This document shows, piece after piece, positions 43,056-51,255 of a DNA stretch of 64,000 nt. Each line of letters starts with the position of its first letter. The first letter of the stretch is position 1. The notes below the pieces were generated by a model that ran no database searches, was not told the origin of the DNA, and saw only the letters and a list, made by a program, of their open reading frames with translations. Source of the DNA: Algisphaera sp039180025 (GTDB lineage Bacteria; Planctomycetota; Phycisphaerae; Phycisphaerales; Phycisphaeraceae); NCBI GenBank assembly GCA_039180025.1, contig JBCDDZ010000001.1, positions 62,001 through 126,000 on the forward strand. Direction: 5' to 3'. The position numbers and the translations under genes are program-made.

Positions 43056-43889
43056 CTAAGAGCTCGGATCAAGGCCTAGGAAATGGGCCTGCTGATCCCA
43101 ATTCAGATGCTTGGCCGCGGCGAGTAGTCTCATCATGGTCGCTGTTGATGGGAGGCGGCCGGTCAATGCACGCCTGAGAATATCGGGCGAGAGGTTGATC
43201 AATGGCAGGTACTTGCGGATCTGGCTGTCAGAGAACCCGACCCGGTCCGCTAGCTGTTTGAGCGTCAAGTTGTCCTGCATCAGCAGCTCTCGCCACCGGT
43301 ATGCATTACCGATCGCGATGACAATGTGGTTTTTCGGCTCAGGTTCAGCAGGCATGATCAGATCCTGCCCATTGGGTGAGAGCAGTTGTCGCTTCCCATC
43401 TAGCCGCTTGATCTGAATCCCCAACGTCAGAACAACTCTGCTACGCCGATTTTCTACCGTAGGCTTGTAGAGGCACGCCAATGAGGCGCCCATGTCGGTC
43501 TTCAGGTCCGGCCATTCAACGTCCCTACACGCCTCGATTCGCTCGCTGTTCAGGTCGATCGTCATCTGGCCCGGCGCGAGTACGACCCGATCGATGATCT
43601 CGCGGATCCAGAAGTCGCGGGCTTCGCGGTCCCGCTGCCGAAGATGTTTAAGGTCCTGCCCGTCGAGATAGTCGAGCAACAACGCTCGGACCAAAGCATC
43701 AATATGCGTCGCATTGATCGTTTTGATAGGACAGTGCTTGTAACCTTGCCGCATCGCCCTCTGGCTCACGTAGTAACGCACTAGCCGCTTTTCACCCTTG
43801 ACCTTGCTTGGCCGGTGGACAGCACCGGGGCTCATAGTCGAATCCTCGTGCGTGCGCAGCTTACCCTTGAGCAGGTGCGGGTGTCCAAG
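43056..43889 (-). pseudogene. Large serine recombinase, C-terminal fragment
   Basis: The segment starts with HLLKGKLRTHEDSTMSPGAV (from about 43889) and continues with VHRPSKVKGEKRLVRYYVSQ, HIDALVRALLLDYL and a C-terminal helix-turn-helix-like part (LTLKQLADRVGFSDSQIRKY). This is the zinc-ribbon-like, coiled-coil and tail part of a recombinase. It lacks the resolvase domain. Because it also contains the HLLKGKLRTHE block found in the gene at 44838-45890, it derives from a second, related recombinase. An ATG at 43835 could give a 259-residue product, but it would not be catalytic. Confidence 0.7.
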
Positions 43890-44467
43890 CGCTGATAGAC
43901 CTTACGGTCGAACCACCGACGTATCCCCTGTTGATTGTGTATACGCGATGCGTCGGTCGGGCTGACTGGATCGTCCACGATGACGATGTCTGAGCCCTGG
44001 CCAGGCCTCAGGCGAGACACACCGTTGTGGGTCGAGGCGACCGCTGCCATACGCGACCCGCCATGGATCAGGTCGATCGACTGGCAATGGGTCGAAGTCA
44101 GATTCACGTGAGGAAACAGCAGACGATAGCTGTTATGTGTCATCAAATCGGTGCTCAAGGCGTGCTGATCACGCGCAGCCTCTCGGTTTGCCGTGTAACA
44201 GGTGATCCGGGTCGTCGGCTTTTGCGCGAACACCCAGGCCGGGAAGGCCACAGAGGCGTAAAACGACTTCAACGAATACGGCGGCATATTGATAATGAGC
44301 CGTTTGACCTCTCCGGCGTAGCACCGCTCCAGCATGTCGCTGAGGATGGACAGCGCAGGGCTCGGCCGGTAAGCCTGGGGTGGGCGAACCCACCCCAGCG
44401 CTAACCAGGCGAAATACTCCAGCTTTGTGCGCGCAAGCTGTTTGATGACTTCGGTGTCGCGGCTCAT
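43832..44467 (-). CDS. Phage-type terminase large subunit, truncated
   Basis: The first 195 or so residues resemble the ATPase domain of a terminase large subunit: a P-loop-like IINMPPYSLKSFYASVAFPA, then TRITCYTANREAARDQHALS and DIVIVDDPVSPTDASR (Walker B DD). After KVYQRLDTRT the frame enters recombinase sequence and ends, so the nuclease half is lost. The ATG overlaps the stop of the DUF5681 gene (ATGA). In an intact phage or element it would package DNA; here it is a remnant. Confidence 0.75.
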   Translation of the reverse strand: MSRDTEVIKQLARTKLEYFAWLALGWVRPPQAYRPSPALSILSDMLERCYAGEVKRLIINMPPYSLKSFYASVAFPAWVFAQKPTTRITCYTANREAARDQHALSTDLMTHNSYRLLFPHVNLTSTHCQSIDLIHGGSRMAAVASTHNGVSRLRPGQGSDIVIVDDPVSPTDASRIHNQQGIRRWFDRKVYQRLDTRTCSRVSCARTRIRL

Positions 44468-44844
44468 ACCTGTGACTCGCTCCGTTGGTCATACTTGTCT
44501 AGAAAGTCGTTCAGAATAGCCTGAGCATCCGTTCCAACCTCGAAATCATCCGGGTCAACGGCTTGGTCATTCAGCTGGACCAGGTACTTCAAGGCCCGGT
44601 GGTCGCCCTTTAAAGCCTGCTCCACCAAACGCATGGCCAAAGCCTCGAGCCTCGTCACGAACCGGGCCTCGCCCTGCTCGGTGACGCGGACTTTCTTCTT
44701 CAACTCGGAAGCGACGATCGAAGGTAAATCTTTGGGCTTCTTGGGCCGGCCGTTCGGATTACCCGATTGGCCGGGTTGGAAGCGGTGCTGTTTGGGCGGA
44801 CGGCCGTAGCCAACCACGTAATCGGGGGGTTGATTATTCACCAT
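44464..44844 (-). CDS. DUF5681-domain protein
   Basis: A 126-residue protein that opens with YGRPPKQHRFQPGQSGNPNG and RPKKPKD, the signature of DUF5681, followed by a helical part (EALAMRLVEQALKGDHRALK). Such genes commonly sit just upstream of terminase-like genes in integrated elements and may be small-terminase-like DNA-binding proteins. It overlaps its neighbours on both sides. Confidence 0.8.
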   Translation of the reverse strand: MVNNQPPDYVVGYGRPPKQHRFQPGQSGNPNGRPKKPKDLPSIVASELKKKVRVTEQGEARFVTRLEALAMRLVEQALKGDHRALKYLVQLNDQAVDPDDFEVGTDAQAILNDFLDKYDQRSESQV

Positions 44845-45890
44845 TGCTCTTCCCTCCTTGAGTAATCACAGACTCGGTTCGGCTCGCCGCGATTTCGCGA
44901 TAGGTCAAGCCTGTTGCTTCGTGAATAACGTCCTTGGGCCTTGCGGGAGATCGGCCGGTGCACGGAACTGGGGCTCATGGCGAAGCCTTCGTGGGTGCGG
45001 AGCTTGCCTTTGAGCAGATGGGGCTGGTCCCAGCGGTGCTGCGTTTGACGGCGGATGTGGTCGATCGCGCCTTGCACCTCATCCCACAACTTCAGGGGGA
45101 CGATCGGCTCGTGTCGACCTTTCCAGTTCTTGTCCTTGTGGACGATCCGACCGATGTAGAGCGGGTTCGTCAGAACGCGGTGGAGGTACTTCGGGGTCAG
45201 AGGCTTACCACCGTGGGTCTTGCCGCGGGTGCTGATCCACCGCTTGGTGGTGTGGCCTTCCCGGTTGAGTCGATCCGCCAACGCCAACAACGAGCCCTCC
45301 GCCTGCAGGAACCCCCGGAATACATTCTCGATCAGTTCCGCTTCCGCGGGAACAATGCGTAGTTGACGGTCTTCGAGGCGGTAGCCCAGCGGCGGCTGGC
45401 CGCCGACCCACAAGCCCTTCTTCTTTGTCGCGGCGATCTTGTCGCGGATGCGCTCACCGGTCACCTCACGCTCGAACTGCGCGAAGCTCAACAGCATGTT
45501 GAGAGTCAACCGGCCCATGCTCGTGGTGGTATTGAACTGTTGGGTCACCGAGACGAACGAGACGTTGTGCTGCTCGAAGGCCTTCATCATCGAAGCGAAG
45601 TCGCCCAGCGAACGTGACAGGCGATCGACCTTGTACACCACCACCACGTCCACCAGCCCGTACTCAATGCCTGTGAGCAATCGCTTCAGGCACGGCCGTT
45701 CCATGTTCCCGCCGGTGAAGCCGCCGTCGTCGTAAGCGGTCTCGATCGCCTGCCACCCTTCGTGCTTCTGGCTGCGGATGTAGTCGAGGCCCGCCTCACG
45801 CTGGGCGTCGAGCGAGTTGAAGGCCTGATCGAGGCCCTCTTCGTGGGACTTACGGGTATAGATTGCGCAGCGGATCGGTTTCGAACTCAT
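44838..45890 (-). CDS. Large serine recombinase with a replaced C-terminus
   Basis: A 350-residue protein. The resolvase domain has catalytic Ser15 in CAIYTRKSHEEG, then VVVYKVDRLSRSLGDFASMM and FAQFEREVTGERIRDKIAAT. The recombinase domain follows (PPLGYRLEDRQLRIVPAEAE). The conserved HLLKGKLRTHEGFAMSP and VHRP block is present, but then the sequence turns into unrelated residues ending REEQW. In another frame this tail reads KDVIHEATGLTYREIAASRT, the end of some other gene. The protein is therefore truncated by about 230 residues and probably inactive or altered. Confidence 0.75.
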   Translation of the reverse strand: MSSKPIRCAIYTRKSHEEGLDQAFNSLDAQREAGLDYIRSQKHEGWQAIETAYDDGGFTGGNMERPCLKRLLTGIEYGLVDVVVVYKVDRLSRSLGDFASMMKAFEQHNVSFVSVTQQFNTTTSMGRLTLNMLLSFAQFEREVTGERIRDKIAATKKKGLWVGGQPPLGYRLEDRQLRIVPAEAELIENVFRGFLQAEGSLLALADRLNREGHTTKRWISTRGKTHGGKPLTPKYLHRVLTNPLYIGRIVHKDKNWKGRHEPIVPLKLWDEVQGAIDHIRRQTQHRWDQPHLLKGKLRTHEGFAMSPSSVHRPISRKAQGRYSRSNRLDLSRNRGEPNRVCDYSRREEQW

Positions 45891-45900
45891 TGGATCCCCT

Positions 45901-46192
45901 TCACTCGGTTGAGGCCAAAGAGCGGGGTCCGGACCAATGAGCGCCGGTGATCTCCTGCGCGATCTGCGTCAGGCTGCGGTATTCCCGCCCCCGGAAGCCG
46001 AAGCGTTTACCGGGTTCGAGGACCTCGACTTCGAAGGTCTTGCCCCGCCAGGTTCGAATCAACTTGGCGCCGACCTGAAGCCGGGGCTTCGCGGGCGTGC
46101 CGTATTTCCGGGGGCTTTTCCGGGGGTGTTTCCGGGGGCGTTTCTGGTCGGTTGGTTTGGTCGGTCTATTCCAATTTATGGGCGCTCAATAA
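45901..46192 (-). pseudogene. DUF2924 protein, C-terminal remnant
   Basis: The minus strand encodes KYGTPAKPRLQVGAKLIRTW, RGKTFEVEVLEPGKRFGFRG, REYRSLTQIAQEITGAHWSG and PRSLASTE. This is the diagnostic end of DUF2924 proteins, which usually precede serine recombinases. A missing T after PR would restore the usual FFGL ending and a stop overlapping the recombinase ATG. The N-terminal half is absent, with an in-frame stop just upstream, next to the transposase insertion. Confidence 0.65.
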
Positions 46193-46238
46193 TTCCACTC
46201 GAATCACCCTCGATTCCCAACACATACGTCAATTTTAG

Positions 46239-46262
46239 AACTATCTTCCAAGGAAGATAGTT
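46239..46262. repeat. Perfect short palindrome beside the transposase
   Basis: AACTATCTTCC (46239-46249) is followed after two A residues by its exact complement (46252-46262). It lies between the DUF2924 remnant and the transposase stop in A/T-rich sequence. It could be part of an element end or a hairpin. Confidence 0.4.
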
Positions 46263-46345
46263 ACTTTAAACAGCATCATCGACTCGACGTACAAGTGATT
46301 CGGTTTGACCATTGAAATGCTAAGAGTAATAGCTGGCTAGCGAAT

Positions 46346-47398
46346 TTAGGCAGCCGACCGATAGTAGTGCTTGAGTAAGCCACCCAATTCCGAACGACAA
46401 GCGGTCTTTCCAGCAACCGCTGGCGATTGGGCTGAACCTATTGATGGCGTATTCGCTGAGTCGAGCGTTCGGTTACCGAGGCTTTGGTAAGGCCTATGAT
46501 TATTGTAGAACGTCACAAATGCCTGAACGATGTGATCGGCATGCCGAAGGCTAAAGCAAGCGAAGTAGTCCAGACATTCTCGCTTCACCGTCGCAATCCA
46601 CGATTCAGCAAATGCGTTGGCGTTCGGAGCCCTCACCAGCGACTTCACGACGTCGATACGCGCTGAATGCTGAAAAATAGCATCAAAACCCGCCGTGAAC
46701 TTCGTATCCCGGTCGTGGATCAGATGCGTCGCTTCCAAGCCCAGTTCCTCGATCCACATCATCAGATTCCGGCCCTGCTGCAACACCCACTCACCGCTTG
46801 GGTGATATGTCGCCGGAGATACCCAGACCTTGCGCGAGCCGACATGAACGAACGCCAGGAAATAGGCCTGCCGCTTACCCATCGGTGTCCAGATGCTCTT
46901 GCAGAAGAAATCACAGACCACAAGCGTGTTGAGGTGTAGTTTTAGAAACTCATCCCAAGGCTGGAAATCCAGCCGCCCCGAACGATCTGGCTGGGGCCTC
47001 GGATTGACGCCTCCTTCGAGCAAAATCCGCCGCACACTCGTCTTACCCACCGGGTAGCGCAGCTTGATGAGTTCACCCACGATCCGTAGGTAACCCCAAC
47101 CCGGGTTTTCCTGGGCCATCCGCACAATCAGTTCTCGAAGCTGCGGCCCTATCTTCCGGGGGCGGCCGACTCGCCCCGGCTTACGACCGCCCTGCTGCTC
47201 TCGAATCCAGCGCTGATAGGTTCGGAACTGGACCACCGTAATCAGGTCTTTGACCTGATGCTGAAGTTCGGCCCCGATAGCTAGCAGTCGGATCCTCTCT
47301 TCTGGAGCCAAGATCAACCGTTGCTGATCGAGACGAGACCGTAGAATCCGATTTTCTTCACGGAGGAACCGAACCTGAGCGTCGCGGCGACGCTGCAA
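46346..47398 (-). CDS. DDE integrase-core transposase (copy 1)
   Basis: A 350-residue transposase with an N-terminal helix-turn-helix part (RKPGRVGRPRKIGPQLRELI, ENPGWGYLRIVGELIKLRYP) and an rve-type core with Asp in LVVCDFFCKS, Asp in LIHDRDTKFTAG and Glu in AFAESWIATVKRE. It is closely related to the copy at 54342-55439. Upstream of the TTG at 47398 the homologous leader MNYGLFVLFGLF ends in a TAG, so the original start is separated by a stop. A GGAG just before the TTG may allow a shorter protein. Confidence 0.8.
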   Translation of the reverse strand: MQRRRDAQVRFLREENRILRSRLDQQRLILAPEERIRLLAIGAELQHQVKDLITVVQFRTYQRWIREQQGGRKPGRVGRPRKIGPQLRELIVRMAQENPGWGYLRIVGELIKLRYPVGKTSVRRILLEGGVNPRPQPDRSGRLDFQPWDEFLKLHLNTLVVCDFFCKSIWTPMGKRQAYFLAFVHVGSRKVWVSPATYHPSGEWVLQQGRNLMMWIEELGLEATHLIHDRDTKFTAGFDAIFQHSARIDVVKSLVRAPNANAFAESWIATVKRECLDYFACFSLRHADHIVQAFVTFYNNHRPYQSLGNRTLDSANTPSIGSAQSPAVAGKTACRSELGGLLKHYYRSAA

Positions 47399-48012
47399 CC
47401 ACTCCTAAAAGAGACCAAATAGCACAAATAAGCCGTAATTCATCCCAAACCCTCGAAACGCGTAACTGTAGAACTGGCAAGGCGCCAACAAATCGGAACA
47501 CCCTCGAAGGTACCTCAAACAAGCCCAAATTCTACTCCCCCACCGATACTTCGGATGAAGCAAAATCGAGGGATGCCCCTGCCCACGATTGGCGTGTCAG
47601 GGGCAACCGGCCTGACATCACACAACTTCAAGCGGAGTAAATGCTTATCGAAAATAACCTTCTCTGACACCTGATAAAACAGACATCACTTAGCCGGTTT
47701 GCGGCTGGTGATCGTAATATCTCGCAGGATTTACCATGCCGAGTCAGAGACCGTTGTATGTATTTAAGAGAACACACCGATCATCCACAAACTTGTATAC
47801 AAAAGCCATTTACACTCATCGTTAGCTTCACGCGCTGCATTTTCCGACGCAAACACGAACGCCGGGTGATACGAGCATGCAATCCAATACCTATGAAGCA
47901 TGCGTTGGCGTGTTCCCCGGCTGCCGTCGTCGCTTTGCAACCCGTAAAGCTCGCCGCAACCTCGCCGATCGAAGGCACGTCAAGCTTCGAGTTGCTCGTG
48001 AAGATCGAGCAG
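47399..48012. other. Intergenic region between transposase and MauE gene
   Basis: The first 100 bases are element sequence shared with the region upstream of the second transposase copy (TTGGCGCCTTGC-like). After that there is a hairpin TGCCCCTG/CAGGGGCA (47574-47581 with 47607-47614 approximately). The rest shows no convincing gene; frames here have no family features. Confidence 0.35.
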
Positions 48013-48468
48013 TCATTTGTTCGGCCCCATCCGCCCATCAGCTCGCACCGGCTCGGCACCCCCGCCCGAGTTCGTCCCAACCCAAACCCATCCCGCGCCG
48101 ACCAGCAACACCACATCCCGACCGATCAGCCAGCCGTAGTCCGCCGGCTCCCCCCCTCCCCCGAAGCATCCGCACGTGATATCCAGCCCCCGCCACCACG
48201 CCGACGACAACGCCACGATGAACACCACCATCAGCCCCGCCTGAATCATTGCCGCGCCCCGCACTGTCCACGGCAGCAACACCCCCACCCCAATCACCAC
48301 CTCCAGCCACGGCAAATACACCGCCGTCCACCTTCCCACGGCCCCGGGAGCCAACCGATAGCCCGCGATCTCCTCCGCAAACCCCGACGGGTCGCCCAGC
48401 TTTACCACCCCCGCGTACACGAACACTCCGGCCAACCCGAGACGCAGCAACCACACGACGCCGTTCAT
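48013..48468 (-). CDS. MauE/DoxX-like membrane protein
   Basis: A 151-residue protein with four membrane helices: VVWLLRLGLAGVFVYAGVVK, LPWLEVVIGVGVLLPW, MIQAGLMVVFIVALSSAWW and GRDVVLLVGAGWVW. The pattern K-L-x-D-P-x-x-F-A in the first loop and the Cys-Gly-Cys-Phe-Gly in DITCGCFGGGG are typical of MauE-like proteins linked to thiol chemistry. Its ATG overlaps the stop of the rhodanese gene, and the DUF1573 gene precedes both. Confidence 0.8.
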   Translation of the reverse strand: MNGVVWLLRLGLAGVFVYAGVVKLGDPSGFAEEIAGYRLAPGAVGRWTAVYLPWLEVVIGVGVLLPWTVRGAAMIQAGLMVVFIVALSSAWWRGLDITCGCFGGGGEPADYGWLIGRDVVLLVGAGWVWVGTNSGGGAEPVRADGRMGPNK

Positions 48469-48917
48469 CACCGCGGGCCCGCCTTCCACGCGTCCCACCC
48501 GCCGTGCAGCACCACCACCCGCTCCAGCCCCGCCTCGTCCCGCAGCCGTTCCGCCACCTCCCGGCTCGCCTCGCACCGCTGACTGCCGCAGTACACCACC
48601 ACCCACCCCTCCGTCGGCACCCGCTCCAATACGTCGAACAGCCCCGCCTCCCAATCATCCACGCTCAGCCATACCGCCCCCGGAATACGTTGCTGCGTGT
48701 ACTCGGCCGACGGGCGTGCGTCGACCCACAACACCGATTCCCCCCAACCCAATGCCGTGGCGAGCCGAACCTCGCCGTCGGCCAGCGCGGACGCTTCGCT
48801 CGTGTCGCCGGCCGCCGACCCACCGTACGGGCTACGCGGGTGCCACCACGCCGTGGCCACCGCGGGCAGCGCCCCCACCAGCAACAACCCCGCGACCTGC
48901 CACGCCACATCCTTCAC
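48468..48917 (-). CDS. Membrane-anchored rhodanese-like protein
   Basis: A 149-residue protein with an N-terminal membrane helix (WQVAGLLLVGALPAVATAWW) and one rhodanese domain: VLWVDARPSAEYTQQRIPGA, then VVVYCGSQRCEASREVAERL with the likely active cysteine in Y-C-G-S-Q-R-C. It would handle sulfane sulfur outside the cytoplasmic membrane. It lies three bases after the DUF1573 gene and overlaps the MauE-like gene. Confidence 0.85.
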   Translation of the reverse strand: MKDVAWQVAGLLLVGALPAVATAWWHPRSPYGGSAAGDTSEASALADGEVRLATALGWGESVLWVDARPSAEYTQQRIPGAVWLSVDDWEAGLFDVLERVPTEGWVVVYCGSQRCEASREVAERLRDEAGLERVVVLHGGWDAWKAGPR

Positions 48918-48920
48918 GAC

Positions 48921-49688
48921 TCACAACCCCGCGTCGACCTGCGCCGATCCACCCGCTTCACGTTCCGCCTCGGTTGCGGCCGACGGACGCCCCGCCACCC
49001 GCACCAGGAACCGCAGCATCTCGGCCCGTTGCTTCGCCACCGCCGCCGCCACCTCGCGGTCGGTTCCCGCCACCTCTATCCGCACCAACGCCCGCAGCCC
49101 CTCGGCCCCAACCCCCGCCGCCTCGGGGCTGACCGTCACCGCGTACCGCCGACCCGCTTCCAGCTCTTCCACCGCAAGCGTCACCCCCTCGGCATCCGTC
49201 CCGGCCGCCGTCAGCACCACCGGCTCAGCGTCGTGGAACACCACCTCCACCGTCTTGGCGTCGAGCGCCTCGTCCGCCCGCCACATCACCAGCCGCGGCG
49301 ACAACTCCGCCCACCGCGGGATGTCCGCCCGCAGCGTCAGCGTCGTCACCGGCGTCGCCGGGTCGTCCGTCCGCACCACGATCTTCTTCACCTGCTTGCC
49401 CACCCGATCGCCCAGCGTAAACGTCGCGGTGATCTGCCCCGACTCGCCCGGCCCGTAGACCTTCTTCTCCAACGCCGCGGCCGTGCACCCGCACGACGAC
49501 CTGATCGACGTCACCGTCACCGCCGATTCACCTTCGTTGGTAAAGGCGAACGCCCCCACCAACTCCATCGCCCCCGGCTCGACCGCCAGGTCCAACGTCT
49601 TGTCCGACCACGTCACCGCCGCCGACACCGGCCCCGCCCAACACAACACCACCCACACCAGGAACCACGATCGAAACAACATCTGCAT
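48921..49688 (-). CDS. DUF1573 exported protein
   Basis: About 255 residues from the ATG at 49688, which has GGAG about ten bases upstream. A signal peptide (MQMLFRSWFLVWVVLCWAGP, cleaved after VSA) is followed by a DUF1573 immunoglobulin-like domain: FAFTNEGESAVTVTSIRSSC, GCTAAALEKKVYGPGESGQI and VKKIVVRTDDPATPVTTLTL. The C-G-C pair is the usual family cysteine motif. It is the first gene of a three-gene run with rhodanese and MauE-like genes. Exact role is unknown. Confidence 0.85.
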   Translation of the reverse strand: MQMLFRSWFLVWVVLCWAGPVSAAVTWSDKTLDLAVEPGAMELVGAFAFTNEGESAVTVTSIRSSCGCTAAALEKKVYGPGESGQITATFTLGDRVGKQVKKIVVRTDDPATPVTTLTLRADIPRWAELSPRLVMWRADEALDAKTVEVVFHDAEPVVLTAAGTDAEGVTLAVEELEAGRRYAVTVSPEAAGVGAEGLRALVRIEVAGTDREVAAAVAKQRAEMLRFLVRVAGRPSAATEAEREAGGSAQVDAGL

Positions 49689-49852
49689 GTCGAAATACTC
49701 CGGCAAGAGTCAGCCAAATAATTGCTCTGCCCCGCCTATGCAACAGACTCGGCGGTGACAGGCAGTATCTCCCATCACTGCCTTAGGTCCGACCCGAAAA
49801 CACGCTGACCGCTCGCCGAACCCCCCTGCCAATCATTACCGGACCTGTCCGA

Positions 49853-50587
49853 TCAACCCGACCGCCGCTGCGGCCGACCCCTTCCCCGCAGCGTCGCCTC
49901 CAGCCCCAGCGACGCCGCCGTCCGCTCCACCCAACCCGCCGCCCCCAACGGCCGGCCCCGCCGCACCGACAACCGCACCGCTTCAAGCTCATCCTCACCC
50001 AACGGCCGATTCACCGTCGCCCGCTAGTTCCTCCCGGAGACGATCGGCCAATCCGCCGGCCGCACCATATGCTCCCGCAACGCCAACTCCACCTCATCCA
50101 ACCCAGAGCTTTTGGCCCGCCGCAAACCCAGTGAACCCCAACGCCAACCCTCGGCCGTCTCGCTCAGCTCCGCCCGCAACGCGTTCCGCTCGACATACCG
50201 GCAAACCGTCAGGAAATGGCCTTCCGCCTGGATCGGAAAACTCTTGAAACGGCCCTGGTAGATCGGCCCCGTTCCCCACCGAGTACCGATGCTCACGCCA
50301 CCGCCGCACGTGCGTCGTCTCCACCCAACGCATCCACTCCGACAACACCCGATCCCGCCCCGCCCCCGTCCCCGGAAGCGCCTCCGGCCAAACTACCAGA
50401 TGCGAATGATTCGGCATCAAACAAAACGCAACAGCCGCACTCCGGGGTATCGAGAGATCCCTTCCAACAACACCTTCTCAAAAGCAAGGTAGTCCCCCTC
50501 ATCATCAAACAGCCGCATACGCCCCACCCCGCGATTCAGCAGGTGATACGCATACCCCCCGGGCGTCTGACGCGCGATTCTCGGCAC
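49853..50587 (-). pseudogene. REP-associated (Y1-type) transposase with three lesions
   Basis: The frame at the GTG 50587 gives MPRIARQTPGGYAYHLLNRG and on to GVRLLRFV, where a lost base breaks it. The next frame contains LMPNHSHLVVWPEALPG (the catalytic H-x-H region) to HVRRWREH. A second shift leads to GTGPIYQGRFKSFPIQAEGH and FLTVCRYVERNAL. A TAG then replaces a Trp codon, and the tail TVNRPLGEDELEAVRLSVRR to RGRPQRRSG ends at 49853. All landmarks of a full RAYT are present in order, so it is a once-complete gene that has decayed. Confidence 0.8.
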
Positions 50588-51121
50588 CCCCACAAGGTAA
50601 CGGATACGACATCAACGGTTAATAGGGGGCAGTGCTTGAAAAATAACTTCCACACTGCACCTTAGTGTGTGCCTCGACTAGTGCTGCTAGATCTGTAACC
50701 ATATTTTACCGTAGTAAATAAAGAGCAACGTTATGAATACAATCGTCATTCAAAGCCTATGGTTCTCGCCACGTGACGTCTGTTTAAGTCTTAACCAGCC
50801 ATACTGATCCATATGTATATCACTGAATCACGCACAACGCCAAGCTTGCTCTGTCGCGCATGTTAGTACGGTGTTAGTATTTCTGTCATATTGCTAGACA
50901 TTACCGCTGGCACAAAGTGTTCGAACCGTGTTCTAAGCTCTCCGCTTTTGTCTTACGGTAAGTCGTTTTTCTAATTTGACTTATCGAAAATCTAGCTGAG
51001 CAAAGTCGCCTCAGTGACTTAGAAACGGCTATTTATCTGTCTTATCGTTGAGGTAGAATGTTTTACGGTGGTCCATTTCGGCCCCACCCAAGACGCCCCA
51101 ACGTCTCGGAGATGAGACGCC
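50588..51121. other. A/T-rich intergenic stretch
   Basis: About 530 bases, from 50690 on clearly lower in GC than the neighbourhood. There is a short palindrome CTTACGGTAAG (50951-50961) and several related CTTA-TCG-like words (near 50980, 51036), but no gene or known element. It may be foreign sequence or a regulatory region for the integrase remnant. Confidence 0.35.
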
Positions 51122-51238
51122 ATGCCTCCAACCAAGCCCTCGCTCAAGCCCGATGCCAGCGGTCAGTACGCCCGGAACCTGGGGTGGCTCATCGGCGGTC
51201 GGGGCAGAACGAAGTTCCGCTTGGGTCGTGACCTGGCT
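51122..51238 (+). pseudogene. Tyrosine-integrase-like N-terminus cut by IS insertion
   Basis: The ATG at 51122 encodes MPPTKPSLKPDASGQYARNL and GRGRTKFRLGRDLA, then enters the IS630 terminal repeat. The opening resembles planctomycete site-specific integrases, which begin with a short P-K-L-x-x-H-A-S-G-Q-A/Y strand segment. The catalytic domain is missing. The identification rests on 38 residues. Confidence 0.45.
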
Positions 51239-51255
51239 AGTGTTTCCTTGCAGCT
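51237..51255. repeat. Left terminal inverted repeat of the IS630 element
   Basis: CTAGTGTTTCCTTGCAGCT is the exact complement of the right end at 52447-52465. The TA inside its CTAG (51238-51239) is the expected IS630 target duplication. Confidence 0.85.

Noticed and set aside
46056..46075. Attachment-site repeat of tRNA-Ser (GTTCGAATC)
   Set aside because: Only nine bases match the T-arm, which is common in tRNA-like sequence, and large serine recombinases do not usually use tRNA genes.
48249..49721. Plus-strand frame antisense to the DUF1573-rhodanese-MauE operon
   Set aside because: Arg/His/Pro-rich; three real genes with overlaps and membrane helices lie on the other strand.
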